The position numbers and the translations under genes are program-made. Shown here one piece after another: positions 1 through 10,330 of a stretch of DNA of 23,895 nt. Positions within the stretch are counted from its first letter, which is position 1; every line of letters begins with the position of its first letter. Source of the stretch: Chromera velia (Eukaryota; Sar; Chromeraceae); NCBI GenBank assembly GCA_018398765.1, contig JAHBMJ010001993.1, positions 1 through 23,895 of the forward strand, in the 5' to 3' direction. The notes under the pieces were generated by a model. That model was not told the DNA's origin and did no database searches. It was given only the letters and a program-made list of their open reading frames with translations.

Positions 1-368
1 CGGTCTGACCAGCCTAGCTGTGAAGCCCTCCTTCCTGCACTGTTTCCCTTGCAGAAAAAGCAATTCTTTATAGTTGATTGGCGGTGCTATACGTTGCTTT
101 TGAGTGTATCCATTAGTGTTGTGCCTGTGTATTTCTTTGCAGGTAACATTCACTAACTTCTACGTGCCGCGGTGATCATAATTTTTCCTACCATACACCC
201 TAGCTAATCAACCAGTCTTTTAAGCACATTTGAGCAGATTCGCACAGGAGTAATGATTTTAAATGCTTTAAAAGGCTCTAGATTGCTTTAAACAACCTAG
301 TTTTACTTTATAATGAAGCTAAAATATAGTAAATTTAAAAGTTACTTTGAGTTCCACTAAGTCCTACT

Positions 369-1187
369 TTAGAGTCCACTCTGTTCTCGAGAGAGAGCAC
401 TCAGGTCCATGGGGACTGGTTCTCCGTTCTTCTTTTACCCCCTATTTGACTGTCCATGGTTCCAATGGTTTCCTCTATTCCCCCCCGTAATTCTCTTCTC
501 TGCTTTCAGTGCTTCTGTGATCAGCTTCGGCAATGTGTCTGGTTTGGGGTGAACCCGTCCGATCTCATCGGACACCGCTTTGGGGAGACCTGCCTTGTAG
601 TCATACATCAAATCCGTCTGAGTCACGTCCGTCAACCGGCGCGCGATCCCCCTGAACTCGTCCGTGTAATCCCATACCCCCTTCTTCACACAGATCTGTC
701 TAATCTCGGATCGGAGGGTTTCCTAGATGTTGGAGTCTGGGAAGCTGCGGTACAACGCCTCCTTCAGTCCTTCCAACGACGTGATAGGGATTCTTTCTGC
801 CCTGGCCTCCTCTGCTAGCTTCACCTGGAGGGTTGGCGAGAGATAGGTCACTGCGATGGGGGCCTGCTCCTCTGGAGGAGTCTTTGTGATGTGGTACAGG
901 TTCTACCACAAGGCAATCCAAGTGTCCACATCCTCGGCCTTCTCCGAAAAGATTTCAGGCTTCTTAGGCTTCACGCTGGGAGGTGGAGAGGGACGCGAAA
1001 CCTCACCAGAATGGCTCTAAAAGGAAGACTGAGCAAGAGAACTCTGTTGTCCTAACTGAGCTTTCAACTCAGCAATTTCCTGCTGTTGGTGTTCCGCAAT
1101 CACCGACAGCTGCTGCACTCGGTTTAAAAGCTGCTCAAACCGTTCCTGGAGTGCAGCCTAGGCCTGGGGGGTTCCTACCCAGTCCAT
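369..1187 (-). pseudogene. Ty3/gypsy-like retrotransposon gag remnant
   Basis: Read on the minus strand from the ATG at 1187-1185, one frame stays in register for about 273 codons to a TAA at 371-369. It shows the layout of an LTR-retrotransposon Gag: a glutamine-rich, probably coiled-coil N-terminus (LLNRVQQL, AELKAQL), then a Retrotrans_gag core (DTWIALW, LYHITKTPPEE, LKEALYRSFPDSN, YTDEFRGIARRLTD, YKAGLP), then a basic tail and PVPMDLSAL, a motif typical just before a zinc knuckle. Five stops break it: TAG at 1160-1158, 1019-1017, 905-903 and 725-723, and TAA at 437-435. No frameshift is seen. No protease, reverse transcriptase or integrase follows, so the element is truncated. Gag normally forms the particle that packages the element's RNA. 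The family call is firm; the exact clade is not. Confidence 0.85.
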
Positions 1188-1324
1188 CTCTCACGATCTC
1201 TCAACCTCAGTCTGTCAACATCTTGAAACACTTCAATTTACGCTTCTGACTCCACTCAGAAGCTTCTCGGCCCTTGCCGAACGAGGCCCTGCTAGCACAT
1301 GAAACGTAATCATAGCTAGCACGA

Positions 1325-1337
1325 GGCTCAGATAACA
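1325..1337 (-). other. Possible tRNA primer binding site of the gag element
   Basis: On the minus strand this reads TGTTATCTGAGCC, which matches 10 of the first 12 bases of the usual initiator-Met primer site (TGGTATCAGAGC). It lies about 138 bp upstream of the gag ATG, the expected side and distance. The LTR boundary beside it is not clear, so this is tentative. Confidence 0.3.
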
Positions 1338-1394
1338 GATTAGAAGGTCTGTTCCTAGAAGCGTTCCCTAGAAGTCCTACTTCAAAGTCCGGTT

Positions 1395-1675
1395 CTCCTG
1401 ATAGTCAATCTGGATGCTATGAACATAAGCCGTCGTGAAGCTATATCGATTGGAGTGGCTACGGGTGCGCGCGCTTCCGCTCGGTCCCGCAAGGCAGGCT
1501 CATGCGTTCTCTCAACGCCACCGACCGGCCCACGCCAACGCTTAGAGGCGGCGCGACTACGAGCATTCACGTCACAATATGTGTACGTATATGACAGATA
1601 GACATAGCGGGAAGGCCCTAGGGCGGAACATATCAATCAATCAATCAATCAATCAAATCAATCAATCAATATACT
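1395..1675 (+). mobile_element. Candidate retroelement 3' end with (ATCA)n tail
   Basis: A GC-rich block (about 1450-1560) is followed by CCCTAGGGCGGAAC and then a run of ATCA/TCAA tetramers from about 1630 to 1670. Many non-LTR elements and SINEs end in such short tandem tails. A similar boundary, CCTAGGG then CAT then ATCA repeats, occurs on the minus strand at 10325-10370. No protein is recognised in the block. The tail is directly seen; the element assignment is inferred. Confidence 0.35.
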
Positions 1676-1856
1676 TCATAAAGTTATTCGCTAGAGCATG
1701 CATCTGGTAATAACCCCCCTTCCTAAAATTCTGATAAAATCGTTTTAAGCTTGTTTTATTATACTGAAATGTGAAAGCAATGTTCAAAGCATATTGTAAT
1801 GATGAATGTAATCTATCTGCCTTGCATGTCGTGACTTGCCGAACGCTAGACGCCTA

Positions 1857-1897
1857 TTATGGGCCGATGGCGATGGCGTATGATGATGATGATGATG
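1857..1897 (+). repeat. Dispersed repeat with (GAT)n tail, copy A
   Basis: This segment reads TTATGGGCC, then R, then ATGGCGATGGCGTAT, then a GATGATG run. The same core is on the minus strand at 13995-14032 with about two mismatches. The shared core ending in a trinucleotide run looks like the 3' terminus of a retroelement family. See the finding on both copies. Confidence 0.5.
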
Positions 1898-1899
1898 TA

Positions 1900-3564
1900 T
1901 TGAGTAGTATATTGATGCATTCATACCAAACCAGTCGGAATCTCCAGCACACGAGCATCGAAACACAAACAAAGCAACACAAACATGCAACGACACCGTC
2001 ACAGCGATTGCATGCAGGCAACGGCTTTTTGGAGACTTCCTCAGACGCACTTCACATCGGCATGCTTATTCTAGGCACAGGCATGTGAGGGCGGTCGGAG
2101 GAAGCGAAACGTCCACCGTTTGCGTAAAGTCAGACAACCTGATGATGAAATATGTAACAACGAAGAACACTGAGACAGTCATTGAACACGAGTAAGGACA
2201 CAAGCAAGCATCAGAGCGAAGAAGAAGAAAAGGACAATAGAAAAACACATCCAAACATAATGATGCACGGCACATCACGCAGGGGTTCATCGCACACCAA
2301 AGACATGAAGCGTGAAACACAGAACTCATTCGCGATGCATGCATACTGTCGAAGACGCGTAAAACACATAGGTAAAAATCTGTCTCGGCGAGAGCTGGAG
2401 CAAAGAAAGCCAAATCATCTCTCTCCACCCATTCTCCTCTCTGCTTTCTACTGTGACAACCACTTCGTTTCTCCAGCTTTCCTCAGTCCGTCTCTCTCCC
2501 CTTCTCCCCTTAATTAGTCACGCCACTTAGTCACTTTTTCGATTCTCCTTTTCAGACTTTTTTCTTTCCTTTTCTTCTGTTCTTTGCTTCTGTATTACAG
2601 CGCGTCTTTCGACCTCAGACCTCCCAGGATTCGATCCATTTCTTTGAACACAGACAAGCAGGTCGGTATATGTACACAAAATCAAAGAGGGAAGGAAGAA
2701 AGGAAGGAGGGAAGGAAGGGAGCGTTTCTCATGCGTCATTTCGTCCCAGATATTGCCTTCACAAAAAGACTTTCTCGCGCTTTACTTTACTGTTTCTAAT
2801 GTCAGGCAGACGTTGCAGAAGTTCGACCCATTTCTTTTCTTTTCTCCTCTTCTTCAAGAAGTAAACCGGCCTCTTGTGCCCTCCTGACCATACAGTGCTC
2901 GTCATCGTTTGACCTCAGTAAAAAAATGCACCACAGTGCACCAGCTCTCAACCGGACAGATGCAAATTCCATCTGATACCTACTGAATGCTGCTCTTGCA
3001 GACTATGAGAGACGCAGACCAAGCAAAGAAAACAGGCGACACAAGCTTCTTTCTTTCTTCCACAGGCCGTCTGCATGTGTGCTGAAGTCGATCGGACCAC
3101 CAGAAACAAACGACATGCATGACAATTAAGAAAAAAGACTTCGCCCTTGGGTCCCAGGTGTACATGTACAGAAAGGAGGCAGACGGGTGAGGTAAGCAGA
3201 CAGGAAGGCAGACAGAGAGAAGATCAACGCAGTGCATGTACGTAGACCTTTCTGGTGAGATATCGACGCGCTTCTCTCTTTTCTTTGCGCCCCATTCCCT
3301 TATGTTCTGGTTTCCATTCCCCTTCCCCACCCCGCACCCTGATCGATACCCCTGCCGAGCCCACCGAAGGGTCCCCGCCTGCCTCTCCTTTTCGTGGCAT
3401 GTTGCCCCTTCCCTCCCTGTCCAACCGCATAGAGACACACCCTCACACTCACTTCCGTCTCTTGAACACGAAAAAATGTTCCTCTCTTTCTCGACTCTCT
3501 CAACTGACATTCCTCTCTCCCCTTCTCTCTCCAGACTTCCCCTGTTGAAGTGAAAGCCGACGAA
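1900..3564. other. Intergenic, low-complexity DNA downstream of the F-box gene
   Basis: No gene is supported here. The open frames are short, overlap on both strands and are rich in low-complexity sequence. A purine-rich GGAA tract lies at about 2685-2720, with pyrimidine-rich stretches near 2400-2520 and 3270-3540. The part next to 3564 probably holds the 3' untranslated region of the minus-strand F-box gene, but no polyadenylation signal can be assigned. Confidence 0.5.
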
Positions 3565-6500
3565 TCAGGCAGAAAAGACCTCCTCCTCCAATGCCGTCTC
3601 GAGCCACGCAGGGATACCCCCTGTGAAGACGACATCGAAGGAGACAGTCCCAGAAGGCTCTTTCTTTCCATCCTCAGCAACGACACCAACAGTACCAGAA
3701 GCACAGACAGAAGAGGAAGCAGAAGACTCGACACTGGCCCCCCCTCTTCTCACAGCAGCCACCGTCATACTCTCCTCGTCACCTGAAACCCTCACACACA
3801 TTCCTGTACGATCGGACAATTTCAGGAGAGATGAGATAAAACGATCCTCCACACCACACCATCGTCTGGAAGTCTTTTCTCCGCCCTCATTCACATCATA
3901 TCCTGCCATCACACCGCTTTGCTTCCATGGGCCAAATCTCAGGCCTTGCAGTTGAGGCAATGTATTTCTCTTTCTTGTCAACATTTCCACCGCAGTTTCG
4001 AGGAAGGCCGGGGCAGATGACGGCAAGGAGAGAGTGCGGACACATGAGAGAACGTCACGAGATCCGCAAAGAAGGGCTGCACTCACATGTGCATTTCTCA
4101 CTGATGCATCTTCTCTATCGCCCCATCCGTCTCCCCCCTGACCCCCCGAATAGTCAAAGAATGCCACAGAACGACGGGGAGAGACGGTCAAGTCAAAGGG
4201 CCGTGTCTTTTCAACTCTTTTCGATTCCTTTTCCTCCATCATGTCCGTACACCCAATGTTTTTTCCAGACTCAGAAGAAAAACGAAATTTACGGAGAAGA
4301 GGAAGCCTGTCAAGACCGAGCCTCGAGTCTGTTGGCACACGTTTGAGGAAATTGGACCGCACTGATTCCTCACCTGCAGTCTCATTTTCATTCTCACCTC
4401 CCATCGAGGAACGTGCAGATGATGCAGCACCCTTGCTGACAACCTGTTGCGTTTCTTTTCTGTCTTCTACAAACGCCTCCGCTTCCCTGACACCCCCCTC
4501 CCCTCCCTCTGCTTCCAATGCCAAGATCAGGGAAGGGGACGGCTCTGGATCCCACACGACAGACTCAAGAACAGGCGCGTCCAGAACCACAGGCAAGAAC
4601 GAAGACTCCATCAACTCCCCCACCAAGCGCAGCTCTCGGAGAGCAGGCAGATGCACTGGGAAAACACTCTCCGCAGACAATGGGAGGGAGGTGACTCGGG
4701 CGCAGTCACGCAGGCAGGACAGGCACGAGGCGTCAAATGGTTGTGCAGAAGTGACAGTAAGGCTCTCAAGGCCAGCCTGCCCCAGACATTCGAGGGCCTC
4801 AGCCCACTGACGCCCCCAGTTGCTCCCTCCTTCTTCTCCCCCCACTACTGCCGAAACTTCCTCAAAGTTCTCACTGCCTTCAACAGGCAGGTCTCGAGAG
4901 GGTCTCCGAAGAAGGGCAGCAGCACAGGACGAACATGCTGCAGTCTGCACTCGAGGAATGGTCAATTTGCGCACGGTCAGGGAGATTTTCGGAACACCGG
5001 GTTTTGTGTCAGCCTCTGCCTGTCCTGCAAGGTTCTTTCTTTTCCCCTCCTGCTTCTGCTTCAGTTTCTTTGTTGCGATCACAAACGGTCTGAGGAAGGT
5101 GAGGAGGGGGTCCTCTGTCTGCAGACTGACGAACACATCTTCGCCGTCTGCAGTCAGAAAAGACGAAGATTCGGAAAGACCAGGACGGTCACCCCCCCTA
5201 TCACTCTCTGTCTCGTTCCCTGAGACAGCACGCGAGGCAGCTGCACGCGGTTGTTGCTGCTGCGGCTGCTGGCGTGAAGAGGAGGAAAGCCGTCTGAGGG
5301 AGAAGGAGCGCCTGTGGGGGGAACGGAGACTCCAGGCAGGCGAGGTAGACAGGCTACCGATGGACACGTGGAGAGCCGGCAGCATCGGCTTCCTCCTCGT
5401 CTTGCTGCTGCTGCTTTCTGCAGAGCCATTCCCTTCACCCTCCCCGTTTCCACCCGAGTCTGGCAGCCTGTCTACGAGGTCTCGTGAGAGCCTCTGGGCG
5501 AGAGCGAAAGAAAGGTCAAGGTCGTCGATCTCCAAGCGCTGCAGACACACACATTCACAGACAGACACACACATTCACAGAAAGAGAGAGAGAGAGAGAG
5601 AGAGACGAAAGAGATGATATGAGCACGCCATGTGGTAAGGTGTCGATAGGCAAATGCTTCAGTATGGGAGAAGAGAAGAGACCACGAAGAAACGAAATGA
5701 AGGTAGAGAGGGAGGGAGGGAGGGAGGAAGAAGGGCAAAGAGCATGGAAGACTGCGAAGGACGAAAAGATCCTGAAAAGAAAGCCGAAATGACCCAAATG
5801 CGGAGACAGCCTGAAAGGTGAAGCGTACAGAAAGTAGACGCACACAAAGAAAGATAGAAACACCGAAGCACACATAGAGAGACATGCTGAACCAACCTCG
5901 AGGGAAACCAATTCGGAAAGTCCGAAAGTTTCCACGTTATCGATGTCCCTCAGGTCTGCGAGGTGGAGCCGTCTCAGGTTGCTCAACCAGAAACCTTTCA
6001 CTCTCTTCCCAGCAACCAACCCCAACCTTCCACCCTCAAGAGAGAGCTCTTCCAATTTCGGCTCTGACCGTTTCGCAACTGCCCGTGCGAATTCCAGGAG
6101 CAGCCCTGCAGCCCCCCCATCGAACACACGACCACCGAGGGATGTGCCGAACATGGGGACGTTATCGACCCAACACTGGTCAGAAGGTACCACAAGGGGG
6201 GTGTTCTCGTCCGTTGCCTGCCCCGTGGCACCCCCCACCGGTGCCGTGGCACCCCCCACGAACCTCCACGTGCTGTTCTTCACCAGCGTGGAGCCCCAAC
6301 TGTGCTCGGTACACGAGGCAACGACCCGCTGTGCCCTGAGGAATCTCTGTACCCCTCGTGAACCTCGACGTTCGGATCTGAGGAGTCGGTGTTGGTGTGC
6401 ATCTCTCCCCCTCTCGGCCTCGTCTAGGTCCTCTATAGAAGCACCCGACAGAACCGGAGTCCGAATGGCGTGGAGAAAGTTGATGGTTAGTCGTTTCAGA

Positions 6501-7231
6501 GAGGGGAACACCCGGGAGATCTCCTCAACATCGACACGGACCACACCACTCCAATTCAAAAGACGAAGGAGAGCAGGGGCACCGATGGACAGAGTCTCAA
6601 GATGGCTGAACGTGCAAGAGTGCAGGGAGGGCGAGTCTACAAGACGAGGGTTGAAGAACTGAAGGCACTCAAAGTCTTCACGGAGAGCCTCAAGGATCGC
6701 GTCCTGCAACGTCCCCACCCTTCCATCTTTCTGGGCACCCTTGGGAGGTTGCGTCTTGTCATTCAGCCTCACAGAGGAGCTGTTCCCCTCCCCAACGCAG
6801 GAGTAAGAAGAAGAGGAAGAACTCAGAAGATCGCAGAAGGCTTCTGTAGGTTGACGAGGAACAAACGGGAGGAAGGTCTGGTGAGGGCATCTGAGTGTGA
6901 GAGATCTCAACTCAGGAGCTCGAAGGCAGATCAGTTTTCGCAAAGTCCAGGCAACATTCTGAGGCTCGCTTCTAAAGTCAACGTCAATGTCGATGGTACG
7001 AAGGAACCACTTGTCAATAGTCCGAACAAGGTCTTGCGAAGCTTTGAACCACAGTCTCTGCGTTCTGTTCAAAGTGAAGGGAAGCTGCCGGGTCAGGACC
7101 TGATCCCTCAATTCAAAGCACACACGGGATGCTCTGGATAGACCGACACTGTCCAAGAAGTCCAGAACAACCACCCAAACATCGTCTGGAAGAGGCCCGA
7201 CAGGCTCTGGAGTGCTTATCTCGCTCATCAT
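3565..7231 (-). CDS. F-box protein with leucine-rich stretches, two exons
   Basis: Exon 1 is 7231-5897 (445 codons) and exon 2 is 5538-3565, ending in TGA, for 1,102 residues. The 358-bp intron (5896-5539) runs from GTTGGT to CTGCAG at phase 0. The start is the first of two tandem ATGs, with an in-frame TGA two codons upstream. Residues about 13-50 form an F-box (LPDDVWVVVLDFLD, then ASRVCFELRD), which binds SKP1 in SCF (CUL1) ubiquitin ligases. Leucine-rich segments follow (FPSLKRLTINFL, LEELSLEGGRLG, NLRRLHLADLRDID, LRELRLVGELM), suggesting a degenerate leucine-rich-repeat substrate-binding region. Low-complexity inserts include poly-Ser, a QQPQQQQP tract and Glu/Gly-rich parts. Its length exceeds most F-box/LRR proteins. 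No substrate can be named. The F-box is firm; the LRR fold and the absence of further introns are inferred. Confidence 0.82.
5539..5610 (-). repeat. 20-bp tandem duplication and (CT)n at the F-box intron acceptor
   Basis: Two adjacent 20-bp units (5541-5560 and 5561-5580), identical except at one end base, sit directly before the exon 2 acceptor. They are followed by a GA dinucleotide run (5581-5605; CT on the coding strand). On the coding strand this gives a long polypyrimidine and TG-rich tract ending in CTGCAG. Only the copy next to the exon carries the AG. Confidence 0.75.
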
Positions 7232-7979
7232 CAGTCAACAAACAACAAACAAAGTTGCAGCATTCGGGCGAATGAGTTATGTTACACCACGCAACATCGA
7301 CCGAAACCCAAACAGTATAGATAAAAGCTGTAAAATGCTGTACAGCCTTCTTAACACGTAAGAATGTCTTTACGTATTGCCCTGAAGGACGTCTTGGTGA
7401 CGCGAACAGACTTGAATCATCCTCAGATCGATGCTGTGAGATTCTTGTGGCAGATTCATATTGGCATCATGCCGGCAACCGGCCGCGGCGGCACCGGCCC
7501 CCGCGGCCCCCGCACCGCGCGCCCCCAGCCCGCCGCGCAGCCCTGCAGCGCCGGAAGTAACCTATAATGATGAAAGTGCCCCCCAAGCAAAATAACGATC
7601 GACTCGCACGTACGCGGAGGAGGGACTATAAAGTTTCGGTATATATATATATATATATATGTCGGTATTTTTGTCTGCTCGCATCATGGCGACCTGCATG
7701 ACTTGACTTGAAGACATCGATCGATAATCGACTCAGTACGTGCACGTGCCAGGTTAATTGACTGCTGGAGAGAGAGGAGAATTGGTGTACAGAGAGCTAC
7801 AGCCGCTCGAGTTCAAGTCCCAACCTGGCATCTTCCATCCTCCTGCATTCCAGGCATTCCCCCTGCATGCATGCATGCGTGGAATGCATGCATGCATGGA
7901 AAAGAAGCAACCGTCACTCTTGCTGATCGCACCGTAAGAGAAGGCACAAGAGAAGGCATCTCAAAACAAAGAACGAAGC
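7232..7979. promoter_or_regulatory. Divergent intergenic region with GCATGC clusters
   Basis: This 748-bp gap separates the minus-strand F-box gene from the plus-strand frame at 7980 and should hold both promoters. It contains a GC-rich block (7471-7556), a TA dinucleotide run (about 7640-7660), and two clusters of overlapping TGCATGCA (7864-7878 and 7885-7898) about 80-115 bp upstream of 7980. The clusters are embedded between GCATTCC and GGAATGC, which could pair. GCATGC is a known target of ApiAP2 factors in apicomplexan relatives. A regulatory role here is inferred; no TATA box or start site is assigned. Confidence 0.4.
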
Positions 7980-8414
7980 ATGGGCCAAAAGTGCTGCACG
8001 GTGACCCGCAGCTCTCCCATACCACTGGATGAGGCGGCTATCGACAAGCTCCACGAGAAGTGGGTCAAAGAAGGACCAACGGGAGCAACGTCAATGAAGC
8101 GCGAATCGCAAGTCACTGCCACAGAGGAACACGCCGTTTCCGACTTGCTGCAATCAAGTTTTGCCTCTACAGAAACCTCGTGCACCGAAAAAGACAGACC
8201 TTATCATGAATCCCGAGATGTGAATCTTCAAAAAGTTCTTTTAGGGATAGAGAGGCATTTCATCAACGTCTCAGGGTGTGCGACTCAGGCAGAGGCTGCA
8301 GGGTTGGAGGAGATCCAGATGCAGCCAACCTCAGCGTCACCTATTTGCAGTGCTTCAGCGGTGGTGGGAAGAAGACCGCGGCAAAAGGTGAACCTTCAGA
8401 GGGGCCTCATTTGA
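7980..8414 (+). CDS. Possible small lipid-anchored protein, 144 aa
   Basis: The frame starts in a favourable context (AAGCATGG) and ends at a TGA at 8412-8414. The N-terminus MGQKCC has a glycine at position 2 and two cysteines at positions 5 and 6, the pattern of N-myristoylated, palmitoylated membrane-attached proteins. After that comes a polar region (DEAAIDKLHEKWVKEG, probably helical) with no recognised domain. A GCATGC-rich region lies just upstream. A possible splice donor (AAAAG then GTGAAC) near 8388 means the true 3' end may differ. It could also be a chance frame. I do not recognise a family. Confidence 0.4.
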   Translation: MGQKCCTVTRSSPIPLDEAAIDKLHEKWVKEGPTGATSMKRESQVTATEEHAVSDLLQSSFASTETSCTEKDRPYHESRDVNLQKVLLGIERHFINVSGCATQAEAAGLEEIQMQPTSASPICSASAVVGRRPRQKVNLQRGLI

Positions 8415-9259
8415 CTTCTTCGCATGTATTTTTTCTCGGGTCGACTCTCTCGATTCATCAGCAGAGAAAATCTGCATGTGCTGTGTGCCCGGGCTATGCG
8501 AGATCCCATGCATTTGTGTTGTTTTTCTTTTCTTTATTTTCCACTCCCAACTACTTTGCCTGCTACTAGTTGTCAGCCCGCTTTCCTGTGTGACTGCTGT
8601 TTTTCGTGCTGTCGCTTCAGCTGCCCGTCCTCACTGCCTGTCCGCTTTCCTGCATTTTCCTGCCTGCTCAATGGTGTCGCTCCACTGAATGCTGCAGCAC
8701 ATTGGAAATTTGCGGCAAAACGGCACCTCTGACGTGACGCAAAGGCGAGGGGAGGGAGGGGTACTCCAGTGGAACCAGGGCAACGCCGCCCACACGGTAG
8801 AAGAAGGGGTTCGAGTTGGGGGCTCATCTGAACGTCCACGTTTTGTCTTTTGGCCATCAGCAGCGGGCGCGTTTGGGCAAACTCCGTCGTCGCCGTCACC
8901 TTCATGACAAAATCCTTTCTGTCTTTGTGAAGCCAAGCGATCAACAACTTTTTCCATAAAAAATTCATTTTTTAAACAAACAATGAGTGCTCTGTTTGGA
9001 TCCCGTGACGGGCAGAAGATTAATTCACTCTGGTTCAAAACCCTCAGCAAAAAAAGTCAATTGACTTCCGAGTCGTCTTTTTTGTGTCGATGCAGAACTG
9101 TGCTTCGTCTCTTCAATCTGAACCCATGAGAATTTATGATTCAATGCCCACGTCTCACACTTTTCCTGTACAGCTCACACAGATTCTGAAGAAGTGGGGA
9201 AGGACACATGAGAAAAAGAAAATCTTTCGAACGCCTTCTCTTTGGCGGGCAGACCGCAA
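8415..9259. other. Intergenic, no supported gene
   Basis: Overlapping open frames of 100-140 codons exist on both strands between about 8570 and 9050, but none shows a known domain, a clear coding signature or consistent splice sites. A pyrimidine-rich, TTTCCTGC-bearing stretch covers 8520-8665. This may be a 3' region of the 7980 gene. Confidence 0.4.
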
Positions 9260-9400
9260 GGCAGGCAGACAGGCAGACAGACAGACAGACAGACAGACAG
9301 ACAGGAAGAGAGGCAGACAGGCAGAGTAAGTAAGTAAGTAAGTAAGGAAGGAAGGAACGAAGAGAGAAGGAAAGAAGAAAGAAGAAAGAAAATAGAAAGA
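9255..9400. repeat. Microsatellite cluster: (CAGA)n, (TAAG)n, (GGAA)n
   Basis: A compound array of GGCAGACA/CAGA tetramers (about 9258-9325) runs into TAAG tetramers (about 9327-9346), then GGAA and GAAA repeats to about 9400. The frames through it are purely repetitive and not genes. Confidence 0.9.
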
Positions 9401-9834
9401 GAGAACGTTTTGATGAAACTGTGGCATACAGAATTTCTATTTGTGTGTGAATATTTCAAACATTGCACCGGCTTCGGCCTGTGAGTGCGATGCTTAGCGC
9501 CTCTATACGTTATGGTCTTGGGTGATTACAACAGAAAAAGCCCATCTGGTATCATGAGGAGCACTTCGTGAACGCAAAAGAAGATAAAAGAGCGGCTGCG
9601 GGAGGAATTTTGATCACAGAAAATGAATGAGTACAGATGAAGAAAGGAATCAAAGGATGCGGTCATGGACAGAGAATTTCAAAACAGAAAGAAGGAAGCA
9701 GAGGCCCAGGCAGAGGCCAGGAGAAAGAAATCTAAGCAGCCACCTAGGCAGCAACAGAGAGAAAGGCACTGTATGTAGATGGCAGCATAGGAGTTCAAAA
9801 CCTCTCATACGGCAATACACATGCTATATCTGAC

Positions 9835-10330
9835 AGAAATACCCACTCTGATTCAAATTGAATAGGATTTAATTCATCATAATTACAATTTCTTATTAAA
9901 TTGGGGTATGTGACCACATGTCATTCATTATTTTATTATTTGTTGTCAAATGGTTGATTATTTCGTGTATACTCATTAATTCTTTTTCCAGCTGAATATT
10001 TTAAAGTATGATATATACATACAATAAAATCATCAAATATCTATTTTTCTATTAGTTTTTTTTATTCTAGTTCTTGTTCTTTTTGTATCTTTTACGGTTA
10101 AAAAGTCCAGTAAAAACCATTATGAAAATATTATATAATATGCATATTTCATATTATATTATTATATCAATTAATTAAATCTAGAATAATAGTAGAATTG
10201 AATTGTTTTTTTAAGTATAGTATTTGCTAGACTAGTTCCTACTAGTTCGTAGAGTATCTAGTAGAGTATTTAACCATCTAATTGACTATCAATTGAAATT
10301 TGTACATTTTTATTTTCAGTACAACTGTGA
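9835..10330. other. AT-rich island
   Basis: About 500 bp of strongly AT-rich DNA with sharp edges against the surrounding mixed-composition sequence. It contains short palindromic runs such as CTAGACTAGTTCCTACTAGT near 10228. It ends against a (TTGA)n run at 10330-10352. No open frame of note is present. It may be an inserted AT-rich element or matrix-type DNA. Confidence 0.6.

Larger units (their letters stand above)
359..1390. repeat. Direct repeats flanking the gag remnant (LTR-like scraps)
   Basis: Positions 359-377 and 1372-1390 share AAGTCCTACTTYARAGTCC with 17 of 19 bases identical in the same orientation, about 1.0 kb apart, one on each side of the gag frame. A related AGTAGGACT...GAAC motif lies at 20033-20049 on the opposite strand. 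They may be remains of LTRs, but similarity fades beyond about 30 bp, so full LTRs cannot be drawn. Confidence 0.35.

Noticed and set aside
1-62. A zinc-knuckle-like string (CFFCKG) on the minus strand, in the same phase as the gag remnant
   Set aside because: The key histidine and third cysteine are missing, and about 300 bp of AT-rich sequence with many stops separates it from gag.
369-1187. Alternative genetic code with UAG and UAA read as glutamine
   Set aside because: VPS25 ends in TAG exactly at the family's C-terminus, and only decayed elements carry in-frame UAR codons.
2980-3510. Minus-strand frame of 176 codons downstream of the F-box stop
   Set aside because: Mixed low-complexity composition, no domain, and likely within the F-box 3' region.
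4447-5617. Plus-strand frames of about 190-265 codons opposite the F-box exon 2
   Set aside because: They are antisense shadows of a long coding exon; no domain and no start or splice support.
8573-9050. Overlapping minus-strand frames of 131 and 139 codons
   Set aside because: Neither has a domain or clear codon bias, and they overlap each other in different frames.
9155-9468. Leu/Ser/Cys-rich minus-strand frames that look like membrane proteins
   Set aside because: They come from CAGA, TAAG and GGAA microsatellites.
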